From Ziziphus jujuba (Eukaryota > Streptophyta > Magnoliopsida > Rosales > Rhamnaceae): a DNA stretch of 64,000 nt. The notes under the pieces are model-generated. The model was not told the origin of the DNA and did no database searches. It saw nothing but the letters and a program-made list of their open reading frames with translations. Shown here piece after piece: positions 1 through 9,590 of this stretch. Every line of letters begins with the position of its first letter. Position 1 is the first letter of the stretch. The position numbers and the translations under genes are program-made. Location of the stretch: assembly GCF_031755915.1 (NCBI RefSeq), contig NC_083388.1:11234501-11298500 (forward strand), written 5' to 3'.

Positions 1-1535
1 AAAATTATTTTGGGCAATTTAATTATATTTAGTTGGTATTTAAATTAGTATTTAAATTATGCTCATGTGGTGTGGTTTAATTATGGTTTTAATGCGGTTT
101 AATTTAATTTATTTGTTATGCATGAGCAAGGTATGTTTCGGTATTAGTTTTACGTGGTTTCAAATGTGATTTCTCGGGCATAATTGGGTTAAATATTTTA
201 TGAAAATATTTGGTTAAATTTTATAAATTATGCCCGCGGTATTTTTGTGGTTGCATCTCGTATTTCGAGGAAAATTGTGGTTTGTTGGTTATCAATGTTT
301 CGTACCGGGTTATTGGATAAAATATGTGGGATGGTGTTTTGTGAAATTTTGGTATACTTCCCACGGTGGTTTTTGGAAAAACGGTACGGTTGGTTATTTA
401 TGTTTATTTTTGGACGCACTCATACAGTATTGGTGTTCTGGTGTATGGTGTATGGACACGTGGTTTAGCACGCGGTTATTATGTGGTTTAGCGTGCGGTT
501 TTTACTTCACCCGTGAGTTGCCATTGGACCGTGGGCAGGCAAGGTTATTGTTGCGCACAGCCGCCCCCCTCCTTGGCCGGGTGATGGTTTTTTTAGCAGT
601 TGGTACTGTCGGGACGCCAAAGTGACCGCTGCAGGTTTCTCTCTTTAACCTCCCGCCAGTCGGTACCTCGGGACGCTGGGTATCGGAGGGCATCACCGGT
701 ATATGGTGTGGTGCGTCAGGTGTAATTGTCGGTGTAAATTGCAAATAATGGTTTAAACCCCAAAGGTGTTCAAAATTTATTTACTATAATTTATTATATT
801 TTTTAATTATATATTTGGGGTATGTATGTATTTAATTATTGTTTATCAAATGGTTTAATCCCTTGGTTTTTGGGAGGTATGTACATTGGGTTTTGCGAAA
901 AGGTTTTAAAAAGGGAACATTTCAAACGGAGCGATTGGTGAGAGTTTTGAGGGAAATTATTATTTTCCAACAGTAGTTATTATTTATTTATTAATTGTTG
1001 GTATTTATTCAATTCCCTTGATCATCATTATTATTATTATTTTATTATTAAAAGGTGTTCAGTAGTTCGGGTTACTCACGGAGATGATTAGCATCTCACA
1101 CTCTTAAATTCCGTTCCCTTAGGTGCAAGTGGTGGTAGACGTTCTTCCGGAGCGAACCAAGTTTTCCGCTGCTGTTGTGTTTCGAGACGTACTCTGTACT
1201 CTTTCATTTCAGTGTATTATTTCTTTCAGCCTTGTTGTATTTCTGTTGTTTAGCACTTTTTAAAGCTCTGTATACTATTGGGATACTTCTGTTTTATTTA
1301 TGCACTGGACTGTTGTTGCTTTTGAGAAGTGCTGAAATTTGTGGAAATCAGTTTGTAGTTTGTGGGAGGAATAAGGGGATGTTTTTAGAAGTGTGTTTTC
1401 AGTGCAGGTAACTTGTGTTAAGTAAATCCCTTAGGGGAGGCTCTGCCGGATTTTCCGTTGGAGAGTTCGGTAGGGTTTCCCTGGGATCAGGGCTGTCTAG
1501 GGTTCCGGGGAAGGAATTCTGGACGGGTCCTGACA
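1..1535. mobile_element. Gypsy-like LTR, 3' portion (solo LTR or 3' LTR)
   Basis: A long non-coding block, richer in G and C than its surroundings between about 480 and 740 and between 1410 and 1530, ends abruptly in TGACA at 1531-1535. That is the usual 3' end of a plant LTR. No primer-binding site or gag/pol sequence follows 1535, so this is either a solo LTR or the 3' LTR of an element whose body lies left of the window. The left end is not visible. Assignment to the Ty3/gypsy class rests on overall look and length; no protein domain supports it. Confidence 0.5.
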
Positions 1536-2067
1536 ATAGAGATTTTGGATTCCAGCTCATTGTTCTTTGATTTCAAAAGCAATGTTGTAAAAAAAAAAAT
1601 TTCAGTACAAGGGATTTAGGAAGAAGACAAGAGGATCATTGAGTCAAAATGACATATAATGCCCTTATGAAATGACACGTGAGAACCATTTATATTTCTG
1701 TTAAATATTTGGAAGAAAATTGGATTTTGGACCAACCATGCACTATAATAAGGAGTTTAGGGATCTTATTGTTTAAAAAATTAGTTTAGAAACTAAAATG
1801 TCACAAATTATGTAGTTTAGGGACTTTTGTTGATAATATACCTTTAAAATATGCACTAGTATATATATGCAATCGTTGCTTTTCTTTTCTTTTGAAGATT
1901 TTGAAAGGAACTGCTTTTCTATAGCATTTATATGAGGATTTATATACCTAATAAAAATAAAGTAGATGTCATAAAAACAAATAAAAAAAACTTTTAGATA
2001 TTGCATTATCAAATAAAGGCACATTAAAATATCCACTACTTAAATACAAGTGGAGCACATGCTATTA
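1536..2067. other. AT-rich intergenic stretch, no gene seen
   Basis: Between the LTR end and the next repeat I see only AT-rich non-coding sequence with short A runs. No open frame has recognisable protein similarity. TTA at 2065-2067 may be a target duplication of the element that follows. Confidence 0.5.
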
Positions 2068-2279
2068 AGGTGGTGTTTGTTACATGGGATTGGTCAGGAC
2101 CGGATGGGTTTGAGTCCCAGTCTGGTGTTTGGGAAGAAAAATGAAGGACGGGATAGATGTGTCCCGTTAGTCGAATTATCCGAAACAAGGGGGACAAAAC
2201 TGACCCACCAAAACACCTGGGTCACTTTTGTCCTGCCCTCTTTCCATGCTTTCAACCTGCCTCTCACACCCGTGTTTTT

Positions 2280-2535
2280 CTTCTTTTCGATTTGAAGCCA
2301 TTCTTGACCGAAGACGTTTGAAGCCATTACTACCAGCACGCCAGCCACTGTCAAAGCTAACCCTAACTCTGCCGCTGGCGAAACCCATTTCAACCAGATT
2401 GTCTCCCCGAAACCGGCCTTCTCTCCCAACTTCGTGAAACGGCATCTGGAGCTCGTCACCCTTTCTATCGTCGCCAAGAGTCCTCGCTCGAATCTCAACC
2501 CAAACGTCGACCAGAAAACTGGGTTTTGTGCTTAA
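2280..2535 (+). other. Gene-like GC-rich segment inside the candidate Harbinger element
   Basis: One forward frame stays open from about 2321 to a TAA at 2533-2535 and reads as ordinary mixed protein, containing SPKPAFSPNFVKRHLELV. A later stretch (2640-2727) ends in CAG followed by GTAATT at 2728, which looks like an exon with a splice donor. This could be a host gene fragment captured by the element. I do not recognise the parent gene and no ATG begins the frame. Confidence 0.3.
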
Positions 2536-2893
2536 TTTGTCACTGTGAGTGGCCGAGATCTGTGGTTAATTTGTGGTTTATTTTGTTTTTTAGTTTTGAA
2601 TTATTAAATTTGTAATCGTATTTCAGCATTTCAGCAACCGACCTTCTCTCCCAACTCCGAAATTCCAGCATTTCAGCCCACTCTTCCACTCTGCTGATCC
2701 CCAAGGCCAGTAACCGTATCTAACAGGTAATTATTCATTCCCAATACTCTCTCTGTCTTTTGCTTAATTATACTCTCTCTGTCTTTTGCTTGTTTCTTGA
2801 TTTTAATTTTGGATTTGAAAGAAAAAAAAAACTCATGTGGAGATATGGAGATTGTGAAGAAGAAAATAGCATATTTCCATTTATTTTCACTTG

Positions 2894-2896
<3 letters not shown>

Positions 2897-2946
<50 letters not shown>
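2897..2946. repeat. (AT)n microsatellite
   Basis: About 25 AT dinucleotide units inside the candidate Harbinger element. Apparent proteins here rich in Ile-Tyr are translation artefacts of the repeat. Confidence 0.95.
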
Positions 2947-2948
<2 letters not shown>

Positions 2949-3452
2949 CCTATTCAAAGCTATTAACTTTTGTTGCAGCCAAATTCATGATTCTGAATAG
3001 TTATTCTATTCCTGTATTTTTTATCACTGGGAATAGCCATTCTTAATTCACCTGGAATAGTGAATCTGTCTACCAAACGTGTCCTTAGTTGATTGAAAGG
3101 CTATTGGACTCGAAATGTGGCTTATCTTATTTTTATCTGACATTGTCGAACTGTTGGAGGGCTATGATCATACATGCTCGATTGTGTTTTTCAATGCACA
3201 GTTCATTTTTGTGTTTCAATGCTTCTTACTTTCTTGGTAGAAATAATGGAAAATTGTAACATTCATAGGTTGCAAAGAACCTAAATTTCTCTTTGGAAGA
3301 AATTAAAGGGTTTTTCATAGAATCATATAGGGCATGTGGATCTTTCAACTTTTTTTCTACTTTTGCTTTTTTTTGGATGCAAATTTACTATCTGTACTTA
3401 TCTTTACAGATAGTATGTCTCATGTAAAATCTACTCGACAAAAACCATGGTT

Positions 3453-3462
<10 letters not shown>

Positions 3463-3483
<21 letters not shown>

Positions 3484-3484
3484 G
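3463..3484. repeat. G22 homopolymer after a T12 run
   Basis: Twenty-two consecutive G residues directly follow twelve T residues. Runs of this length are rare in plant DNA, can form G-quadruplexes, and are also common places for sequencing or assembly length error. Confidence 0.95.
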
Positions 3485-3872
3485 AGTCATTCTCGGAAAC
3501 TAAAGTTCCATCTTTCTATTTTTTGGCTGGAAAATTTTGTACTTAGAAGAATTGATGGACGTGACCTGGTTTGTTTGCTGACATGAACCCTATAGAATGT
3601 TCTAAAAAGTCATTTTACTTGTGTGTGTTCAAGTGTTTTCCTAGTTTTGTGTTGTCAACATTTTACAGTTCAGTAATATCTATGGCATGTCTCCTGTTAT
3701 ATTGTTGAGTTTATTCAGATGGACACATACAATTTCGAATTATAAAGCTGCCTAGCATGATAAATGTAAGCAAACTTATGTCATTTTCTGTACAAATCCT
3801 TATCTTCATGACTTCACTCTTCCTAGTACTTGGAGGAAATAATGAAACGGATAGGATGTCATTGCTTGTCTT

Positions 3873-4006
3873 AAGATCAAAGTGTTGGACATAACAAGCT
3901 TACTGGTAAACTGCCAGAAAATTTATCCTTATTATCCAAGCTTGAGGGAAATATGGAGAGAATGCTGCCATTAGAATTAAGGTGGATAAAATGTAGATCA
4001 TTGTGA
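3873..4006 (+). pseudogene. Leucine-rich-repeat protein fragment
   Basis: One frame reads GHNKLTGKLPENLSLLSKLE (from about 3885), which fits the plant extracellular LRR consensus LxxNxLxGxIPxxLxxLxxL. The open stretch begins after a stop at 3870-3872 and ends at a TGA at 4004-4006. No signal peptide, kinase domain or further repeats are nearby. It is probably a relic of an LRR receptor-like gene, though a chance match over so short a stretch cannot be excluded. Confidence 0.35.
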
Positions 4007-4921
4007 GCATCTGCATATTCATCAAATATGAAATATGTACCTTTGAAAGGGTCAATATTGGAAGAGGAATATGAGTTGATTTAGGATATTGTGATGCATG
4101 AGTGTTCATCAGATTTAGGAACGTACAGTTGAGAGAGAGATTATCTCTTTGCAGATTGTTGTAGTTAACTATTAGGTGTTGAAGGCATAGCTATGCATGT
4201 TATATTTAATTTGTCATTGTTATTTGTTCAATGAATTTGAGTGTAATCTTTAGCTTTCTATGGAAAAAAAAAAATAATAAGACTTCAAGTTTATGCAAGC
4301 CATTTGTCTTTTTATTTCCTGTGTATATGTGGAAGGAAAGGACAGCAGACATAATTGATATGGGAGTGGATGGTTTTGTTCTGTGAGATTTGGTCTAGCT
4401 GCTCTGCTTTTATGGGTTTTTTTGTAGCGATTTCTTTGTGTCTTTTCTCCTACTGTCTGTAGAGTAGTTGATATATTATGCTTGTTGCTGTCCAGATTTT
4501 ACTTGTGCTCCATGAGGTGAACACTGACCAAAATATTACATCATAATTTTTTTGTATGGAACAAATTAGAATTGACATGTCTTGTATTGCTTCCAGCTAA
4601 TTTTCAGTATCTGTACATATAATATGATATCATATCAAGAACATGAGTTACATATAAAATTTGATATTACAAAAATTTGATGAGCAAAGCTGCTTTCGAA
4701 TATTTAGTTTAATCCAATCTCTGGTCGAGTTCAAGGGATGGTCGTTCTGTGCTTGTCTTCACCATATAATGATTAAAAGCCTGCATGTAGTATTGAAGAT
4801 GGGAAGAAGAAATGTTGAGTTTTTCAGAAGATATATTGCTAAATTAGCCCAAAGTGTATATTTGGAAAAATTGAGGTCTGGAAGTGCTATATAACTAGAT
4901 GTATGCAATTCCAGTGTGCGT

Positions 4922-4954
<33 letters not shown>

Positions 4955-5908
4955 TTAGAGGACACGTACGTATGCATACTTGATGTAATTAAGTCAAATT
5001 GATATGTGAAACTTGGAGGATAAAAAAGTATGGACAAGTTAAGTAGGTAATGATGTAATTGTTTATCATAGCGTGACTTTAAGCATTGCTCTTTTTTGCT
5101 ATAGCTCTCCTAACAACTACTTTATGTCAAGTCGGCAGAGACCTTTTTTTTTTTTTTTTTTATTTTTTTTTTTTTACGTTTTTGTTTTTTTCCTTCTCAT
5201 AAATTAATCAAACATATCATGTATTCCCACATCTAAGTAACTTAGCCCAAATTAGTGAATAGGCCATGGGAATTGGATCATTGAGATAAGCCCAAATTAG
5301 CCCAAAGTGTCAAGCCCAAAGTGTCTAAAAATATATATTTATTAGAGTTAATGGTAGTTATAATTTATTATTCATTTAAATTAATTATAATTTTTATAAA
5401 AAAATGTAAAAAAACAAGAAATACAATCACAACATTAAACTGAATTTAAAATAGTTTTTAATTTAGTGTTTTTAACCTTTATATTTAAATTATTATTATT
5501 TGAAATGCTTAACAAACGTTGATTAAAACTACACCAATAAATATTTATAGCAAACACATCGCATGTAATCAAGTAAAACTAATAAAAATTAAAAACCAAA
5601 CTACTTATTGAACAACACTTTTAATTAATGTTTTGTTTTCGCCTACAAATTTGTTCTTATAATATATATTATTATAGAATAGTATGAATAAACATTATTG
5701 AATATATATTAAAAATACTTAAATCCACCTTTTATTTTGACCTTCCAAATATATATAATGTTTATTGTGAATGCTAATATATAAATATATTATTTATGGA
5801 AGATTTTTGTTTTCTGTATTTATTCAATTGTATTGGCAATAGCAGCTCAATTTATTGTATTTCTGATAATTTTTTTTTATTTGTTGTTTTTTTTTCTTTT
5901 TTGTAGAG

Positions 5909-7239
5909 ATGGATAGAAGAAAATTAGTTGTGATTCAATCTTTTTGTTGGGGCTTTATGTTTATCTTTTTTATGTACATGTATGTAGCGTGGCAAAGGAA
6001 AAATGAAAGACGTGTTAGGAATAGAATAACTAGGAATACCGACTTGCGTACATCTTTTATAGATAGTTTGTTGGACAATGATGTCACTTGTATTAGTCAA
6101 TTGAGGATGGATAGGAGAACATTTGTTATTTTATGTCGGTTATTACGCCAAGATGGATATGTGAAAAGAGATGGTACTGTTACATTGGAAGAGCAAGTGT
6201 GCATATTTTTGCACATAATTGCTCATCATACAAAAAACCGTACAATTATCAGTCGATTCTATAGATCAGGGGAGACAATTAGTAGATATTTCAATTCAGT
6301 ATTGAATGGGGTGTTGCGCTTACATTCCATTTTGTTGAGGCATCCTGAACCTGTGTCAGATAATTGCTCGGATGATAGATGGAAAATGTTTAAGGTACGT
6401 ATGTGGACTAGTTTGGTTATTAATTTTATAGTTAGATGACTTGTAGCATTATCTGACGTTAGTAAAATTGTTTGTGTCATAGAATTGTTTGGGAGCATTA
6501 GATGGAACTTATATTAAGGTGAAAGTACCTGAAATCGATAAGCCAAGATATCGAACAAGAAAGGGTGAGATCGCAACAAATGTCTTAGGTGTATGTAACC
6601 CGAATATGGAATTTATATTTGTATTACCGGGTTGGGAAGGCTCCGCTTCAGATTCCAGAGTACTTAGAGATGCAATAAGTAGGCCAAATGGACTAAGAGT
6701 ACCAACCGGTAAGACCAATCCTTAAATATTTCATCGAGTGGATTAACATTGCATAAACTAATAGGAGAAATTTTTCTGTGTTAGGTTGTTATTACTTAGT
6801 GGATGCTGGTTACACAAATGGTGAAGGATTTCTTGCACCATATAGGGGAACAAGATATCACCTTTCCGAATGGAGAGATGGTTGTGCACCCATAAATCAT
6901 CAAGAGTATTTCAACATGAAGCATGCATCAGCTAGAAATATCATAGAAAGATGCTTTGGGGTTCTTAAAATGCGATGGGCAATTTTAAGAAGTCCATCTT
7001 TCTACCCAATTGCAACACAAATCAAAACCATTACTGCATGTTGTCTGATACATAATCTGATTAGAAGAGAAATGACACTCGATCCTGGAGAAGTCGAATA
7101 TGATAGGATGGAAAATGTGGACATTAATGAAGAGGAGGACATTATAGGGTCAATTGCTTCCTCAGATCAATGGACGAATTGGAGAGATGAGTTAGCTAAG
7201 CAAATGTTTGGTGAGTGGAGAGGTCATCATGATTACTAG
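5909..7239 (+). CDS. HARBI1-like DDE transposase/nuclease, three exons
   Basis: Exons 5909-6394, 6483-6708 and 6785-7239 join in frame to 388 residues. Both introns are GT-AG (GTACGT...ATAG and GTAAGA...TTAG). The protein is a PIF/Harbinger DDE nuclease, which cuts and rejoins the transposon ends. The catalytic residues visible are D169 in [11 protein letters not shown]244 in LVDAGYTN and E292 in [16 protein letters not shown], with spacing normal for the family. The N-terminal half carries the usual helical region ([15 protein letters not shown]). Residues about 8-28 are strongly hydrophobic and aromatic, as in some plant HARBI1-like proteins. The length is normal (about 380-420) and no residue of the triad is missing. 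It starts at the first ATG after an AG-rich leader. Neighbours are the Myb-like and viroplasmin-like genes on the same strand. Confidence 0.9.
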
Positions 7240-7421
7240 TTGATGGTTATGTAAAAAATTATGTTCTCACTGCTTATTTACTATTGTTTGTTAAATCTTT
7301 TGGATAATATGTATGAAGGCAAACTTATATTATATTAAGTGCAACATTTGAGATTTATTGTTATTTTGTTTGCATCTTGTTTTGATAATGTTGGAATCAT
7401 GAAATGTTTACTTGAATAGCA

Positions 7422-8386
7422 ATGGAAGCTGGAGGTAGCAGTAACGATAATAGGTGGGGTGAATCTAGGCGTACATGGAGTAGAGGTGAGGAAGAAGCTT
7501 TGCTGGTTCTTTTAGATGAAGCTGTAGCTAGTGGGCAACGTTGTGATACGGGAGCATTTAAACCTGGTACACTTAATATGATTGAGCGGCAACTGGCTGA
7601 AATGTGTCCTAACTCGGGATTGCGAGCAACTCCACATATTGAATCGAAGCTAAAAAAGTGGAAGAAGCAATATGGCATCATATACGACATGCTGAACAAA
7701 AGTGGATTTGGATGGAATGACACTCTTAAATGTGTGGAGATTGATAGTGACGATGCTTGGAAAGCATATGTGCAGGTTTTGACTTTGTTACGAAAAATAA
7801 CTTTATTGAATTTTGTGTTTCTTATGTTAAATATATAATGTTTTTACTAAATGATGGTTTTTTTTTATTTTAGAGTAATCCAAGTGCAAAAAGTTGGAGA
7901 GATAAACCTTTCCCGATATATGAGAGGCTTGCTAATATTTTTGGGAAGGATCGGGCAACAGGACATGGAGCACAAACTCCAATTGATTTAGTTAATGATA
8001 TAAATATGGAGCCTGATAATGACCAATTTGATGATGTGGGTTCTCCAATGTCTATGAATCAAACACATAGTCAACTGCCCACACAATCCCAATTAAGAGG
8101 TAAGAGGAAAGCTCAATCGAAGGATGTTGACATCGTTAGCGGGTTAAACAATGTAGCAGATAAGTTTATAGATAAATTGGCTACACAGTTAGACAAGTTG
8201 GAGAAGTCTGATATCAACTATCCACAATACTTAGCTATGGAGCTTGACAGGTTAGGATTCCATATTACTGACAATCTCAAAATCTCTAAGGCAATGAGAT
8301 CGGATCCATCGAACGTTGAGGTTTTCAAGATTATTAAAACCGATGCGCAGAAGATTGAATTTGCTCGTGGATTTTTGGATAACTAA
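7422..8386 (+). CDS. Myb/SANT-like protein of the Harbinger element, two exons
   Basis: Exons 7422-7775 and 7874-8386 join in frame to 288 residues, with a GT-AG intron (GTTTTG...TTAG). Residues about 15-118 match the plant Myb/SANT-like domain that accompanies transposases (RRTWSRGEEEALLVLLDEA, then KKWKKQYGIIYDMLNKSGFG and a conserved tryptophan in DDAWKAYV). An acidic and polar linker follows. A basic GKRKAQSK patch could be a nuclear-localisation signal. The C-terminal helical region (about 225-288) is typical of this group. In Harbinger elements the Myb-like partner binds transposon ends and helps bring the nuclease to the nucleus. Only 182 bp separate it from the transposase stop. The reading frame is intact. 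Confidence 0.88.
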
Positions 8387-8642
8387 ATTAGTATGTTGTG
8401 GATTATATATTTATGGATATGTATGAGAAGATGACAACTATGAACATTTGGAATTGAAACTTATGGACATATATTGTAACGTATTGAATGTTGGTTTCTA
8501 ATTATGCATGTATGGATAATTTTATTATTATGTGTTATGTTTTAGAATATTAACATGCACTTTATTGATTTGGTTAGTTGTTATTTTTTTTAATAATTTA
8601 CTATATTATATTGTCATTTATTATTATATGCAGGAATATTGA

Positions 8643-8963
8643 ATGGCAAAGAGAAGGGTTTATGTTGTGTTTAAAGGTAGACAACCAGGGATATATAATT
8701 CTTGGTCTGAATGTCATCAACAAGTGCACGGATTTACAAATAATTTATATCAAGCCTATAATACAATTGAAGAAGCTGAAATTGCATATGTTGAGTTTGT
8801 AGAACAAACAATGAAGAATCGCAATGAAGCAAATCCAATACAAAATACCACCACCGTACATACACGTGCTCAAGTTCACAACGAGTGGGGTAATGGTTTT
8901 GTATTAGGTTGTTTATTTGGCTTACTAATAATGGGTTTATTTACTTATTTCTTATATAATTAG
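8643..8963 (+). CDS. Small viroplasmin/RNase H1-N-like protein with C-terminal membrane segment
   Basis: This single open frame of 106 residues lies 256 bp after the Myb-like gene on the same strand. Residues 1-50 fit the viroplasmin or RNase H1 N-terminal fold (MAKRRVYVVFKGRQPGIYNS, then W-SECHQQVHGF and a YxAYNTIEEAEIAY repeat of the turn). In other proteins this fold binds RNA-DNA hybrids or double-stranded RNA. No RNase H catalytic domain follows. A polar linker leads to a clear hydrophobic segment at about 86-105 (FVLGCLFGLLIMGLFTYFLY) that ends the protein, suggesting a tail-anchored membrane protein. A TATGCAG just upstream (8628-8634) could be a splice acceptor, so an upstream leader exon is possible. 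There are no capsid, movement or reverse transcriptase genes nearby, so it is not evidence for a pararetrovirus. Its role in the element is unknown. Confidence 0.7.
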   Translation: MAKRRVYVVFKGRQPGIYNSWSECHQQVHGFTNNLYQAYNTIEEAEIAYVEFVEQTMKNRNEANPIQNTTTVHTRAQVHNEWGNGFVLGCLFGLLIMGLFTYFLYN

Positions 8964-9420
8964 ATTATCCTTGTAAAATCCAATATATATATACGGATGT
9001 CATACTTGTTAAAAGTGTAACTACATGTGACATTTATTTATATATCTATATATCTATATGTATGAATTGAAGATGGATATATTTATGCTATTAACAAGTT
9101 CTTAATTAAATATTATGTCAATTTTTTTTTATTTGTATTTAATTGTTATTCATGATTAGTAATTTTATTTTAATCAGTTTTGAAAACAATATTTTAAGTA
9201 GTTTATGGGTGTTAAAAAAAAAATTACAAATGTATTATAAATATCATTAAATTATTATTATTATTAATTAATTGAACATATAAATATCTATACAAAACAT
9301 ATTAAATATAAGTAATAATAAAACTTTAATTAAATATAATATTTAATTTTTTTGTAAATATAAATATAATTTTAAATCTTTTCATATATAACAAAATAAA
9401 TACTTTAATTATAAAATAAT

Positions 9421-9590
9421 CCAATCCAGTCCGATCCTGCACCAAACATAGGACAACTAGTCCAACATTCAGTCCAGAACTATACCAAACACAGTACTGC
9501 ATTATTCGATCCTGTCCGATCCTGTCCGATCCGAACCTATCCTGTCCGATCCCGTCCGATCCGGACCTATCCTGCGTACCAAACGAGCCC
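9421..9590 (+). repeat. Right terminal region of the Harbinger element with short tandem repeats
   Basis: About 170 bp that changes sharply from AT-rich to a structured sequence. It contains repeated 10-mers of the form GATCCTGTCC, CCGATCCGAACCTATCCTGT and variants, plus two ACCAAACnnnG blocks. It ends GTACCAAACGAGCCC before TAA at 9591-9593. Repeats of this kind near DNA transposon ends usually serve as transposase binding sites. Confidence 0.65.

Larger units (their letters stand above)
2068..3084. mobile_element. Candidate non-autonomous PIF/Harbinger-type element, about 1.0 kb
   Basis: The left end starts AGGTGGTGTTTGTTACATGG. The complement of the right end starts GGACACGTTTGGTAGACAG. 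The two share a GTTTGnTA core and lie inside TTA trinucleotides at 2065-2067 and 3085-3087, the duplication size and sequence typical of PIF/Harbinger. The ends match only imperfectly. The left end also resembles sequence near 22.8 kb on the other strand, including a shared GACAAAnCTGACCCACCA block (2193-2210 and 22890-22907). The inside is GC-richer than flanking DNA and gene-like. Confidence 0.4.
3085..5908. other. Intergenic region with homopolymers and small repeats
   Basis: Mostly AT-rich non-coding sequence. It holds T12 followed by G22 near 3451-3484, an LRR-like scrap near 3.9 kb, an AT microsatellite at about 4925-4950, long T runs at about 5143-5175, and several copies of AGCCCAAA between 5246 and 5320. 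From 5320 the sequence becomes very AT-rich, like the flanks of the Harbinger genes that follow. I could not find a left terminal repeat for that element here. Confidence 0.5.
5909..9590 (+). mobile_element. PIF/Harbinger-type DNA transposon with three genes
   Basis: Three intact genes lie head to tail on the plus strand: DDE transposase, Myb/SANT-like protein and a small viroplasmin-like protein. They are followed by about 460 bp of very AT-rich sequence and a structured right end at 9421-9590. That end finishes ACCAAACGAGCCC followed by TAA, a Harbinger-type end and target trinucleotide. A sequence of the same terminal family, reading as a left end, occurs at about 21.84 kb. I could not see a left end upstream of 5909, so the 5' boundary is unknown and the copy may be truncated there. 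The genes have no stops or frameshifts, which suggests recent activity or selection. Confidence 0.75.

Noticed and set aside
2094..2498. Minus-strand open frame of 134 codons
   Set aside because: It opposes the gene-like segment, crosses the proposed element end region, and shows no family motif.
2673..3000. Small frames with Ile-Tyr repeats (also at 4925, 33604, 55110 and 62753)
   Set aside because: They are produced by AT microsatellites.
8643..8963. Endogenous pararetrovirus remnant
   Set aside because: The viroplasmin-like fold alone is not viral evidence. There is no movement, coat, protease or reverse transcriptase sequence nearby, and the gene lies inside a Harbinger element.
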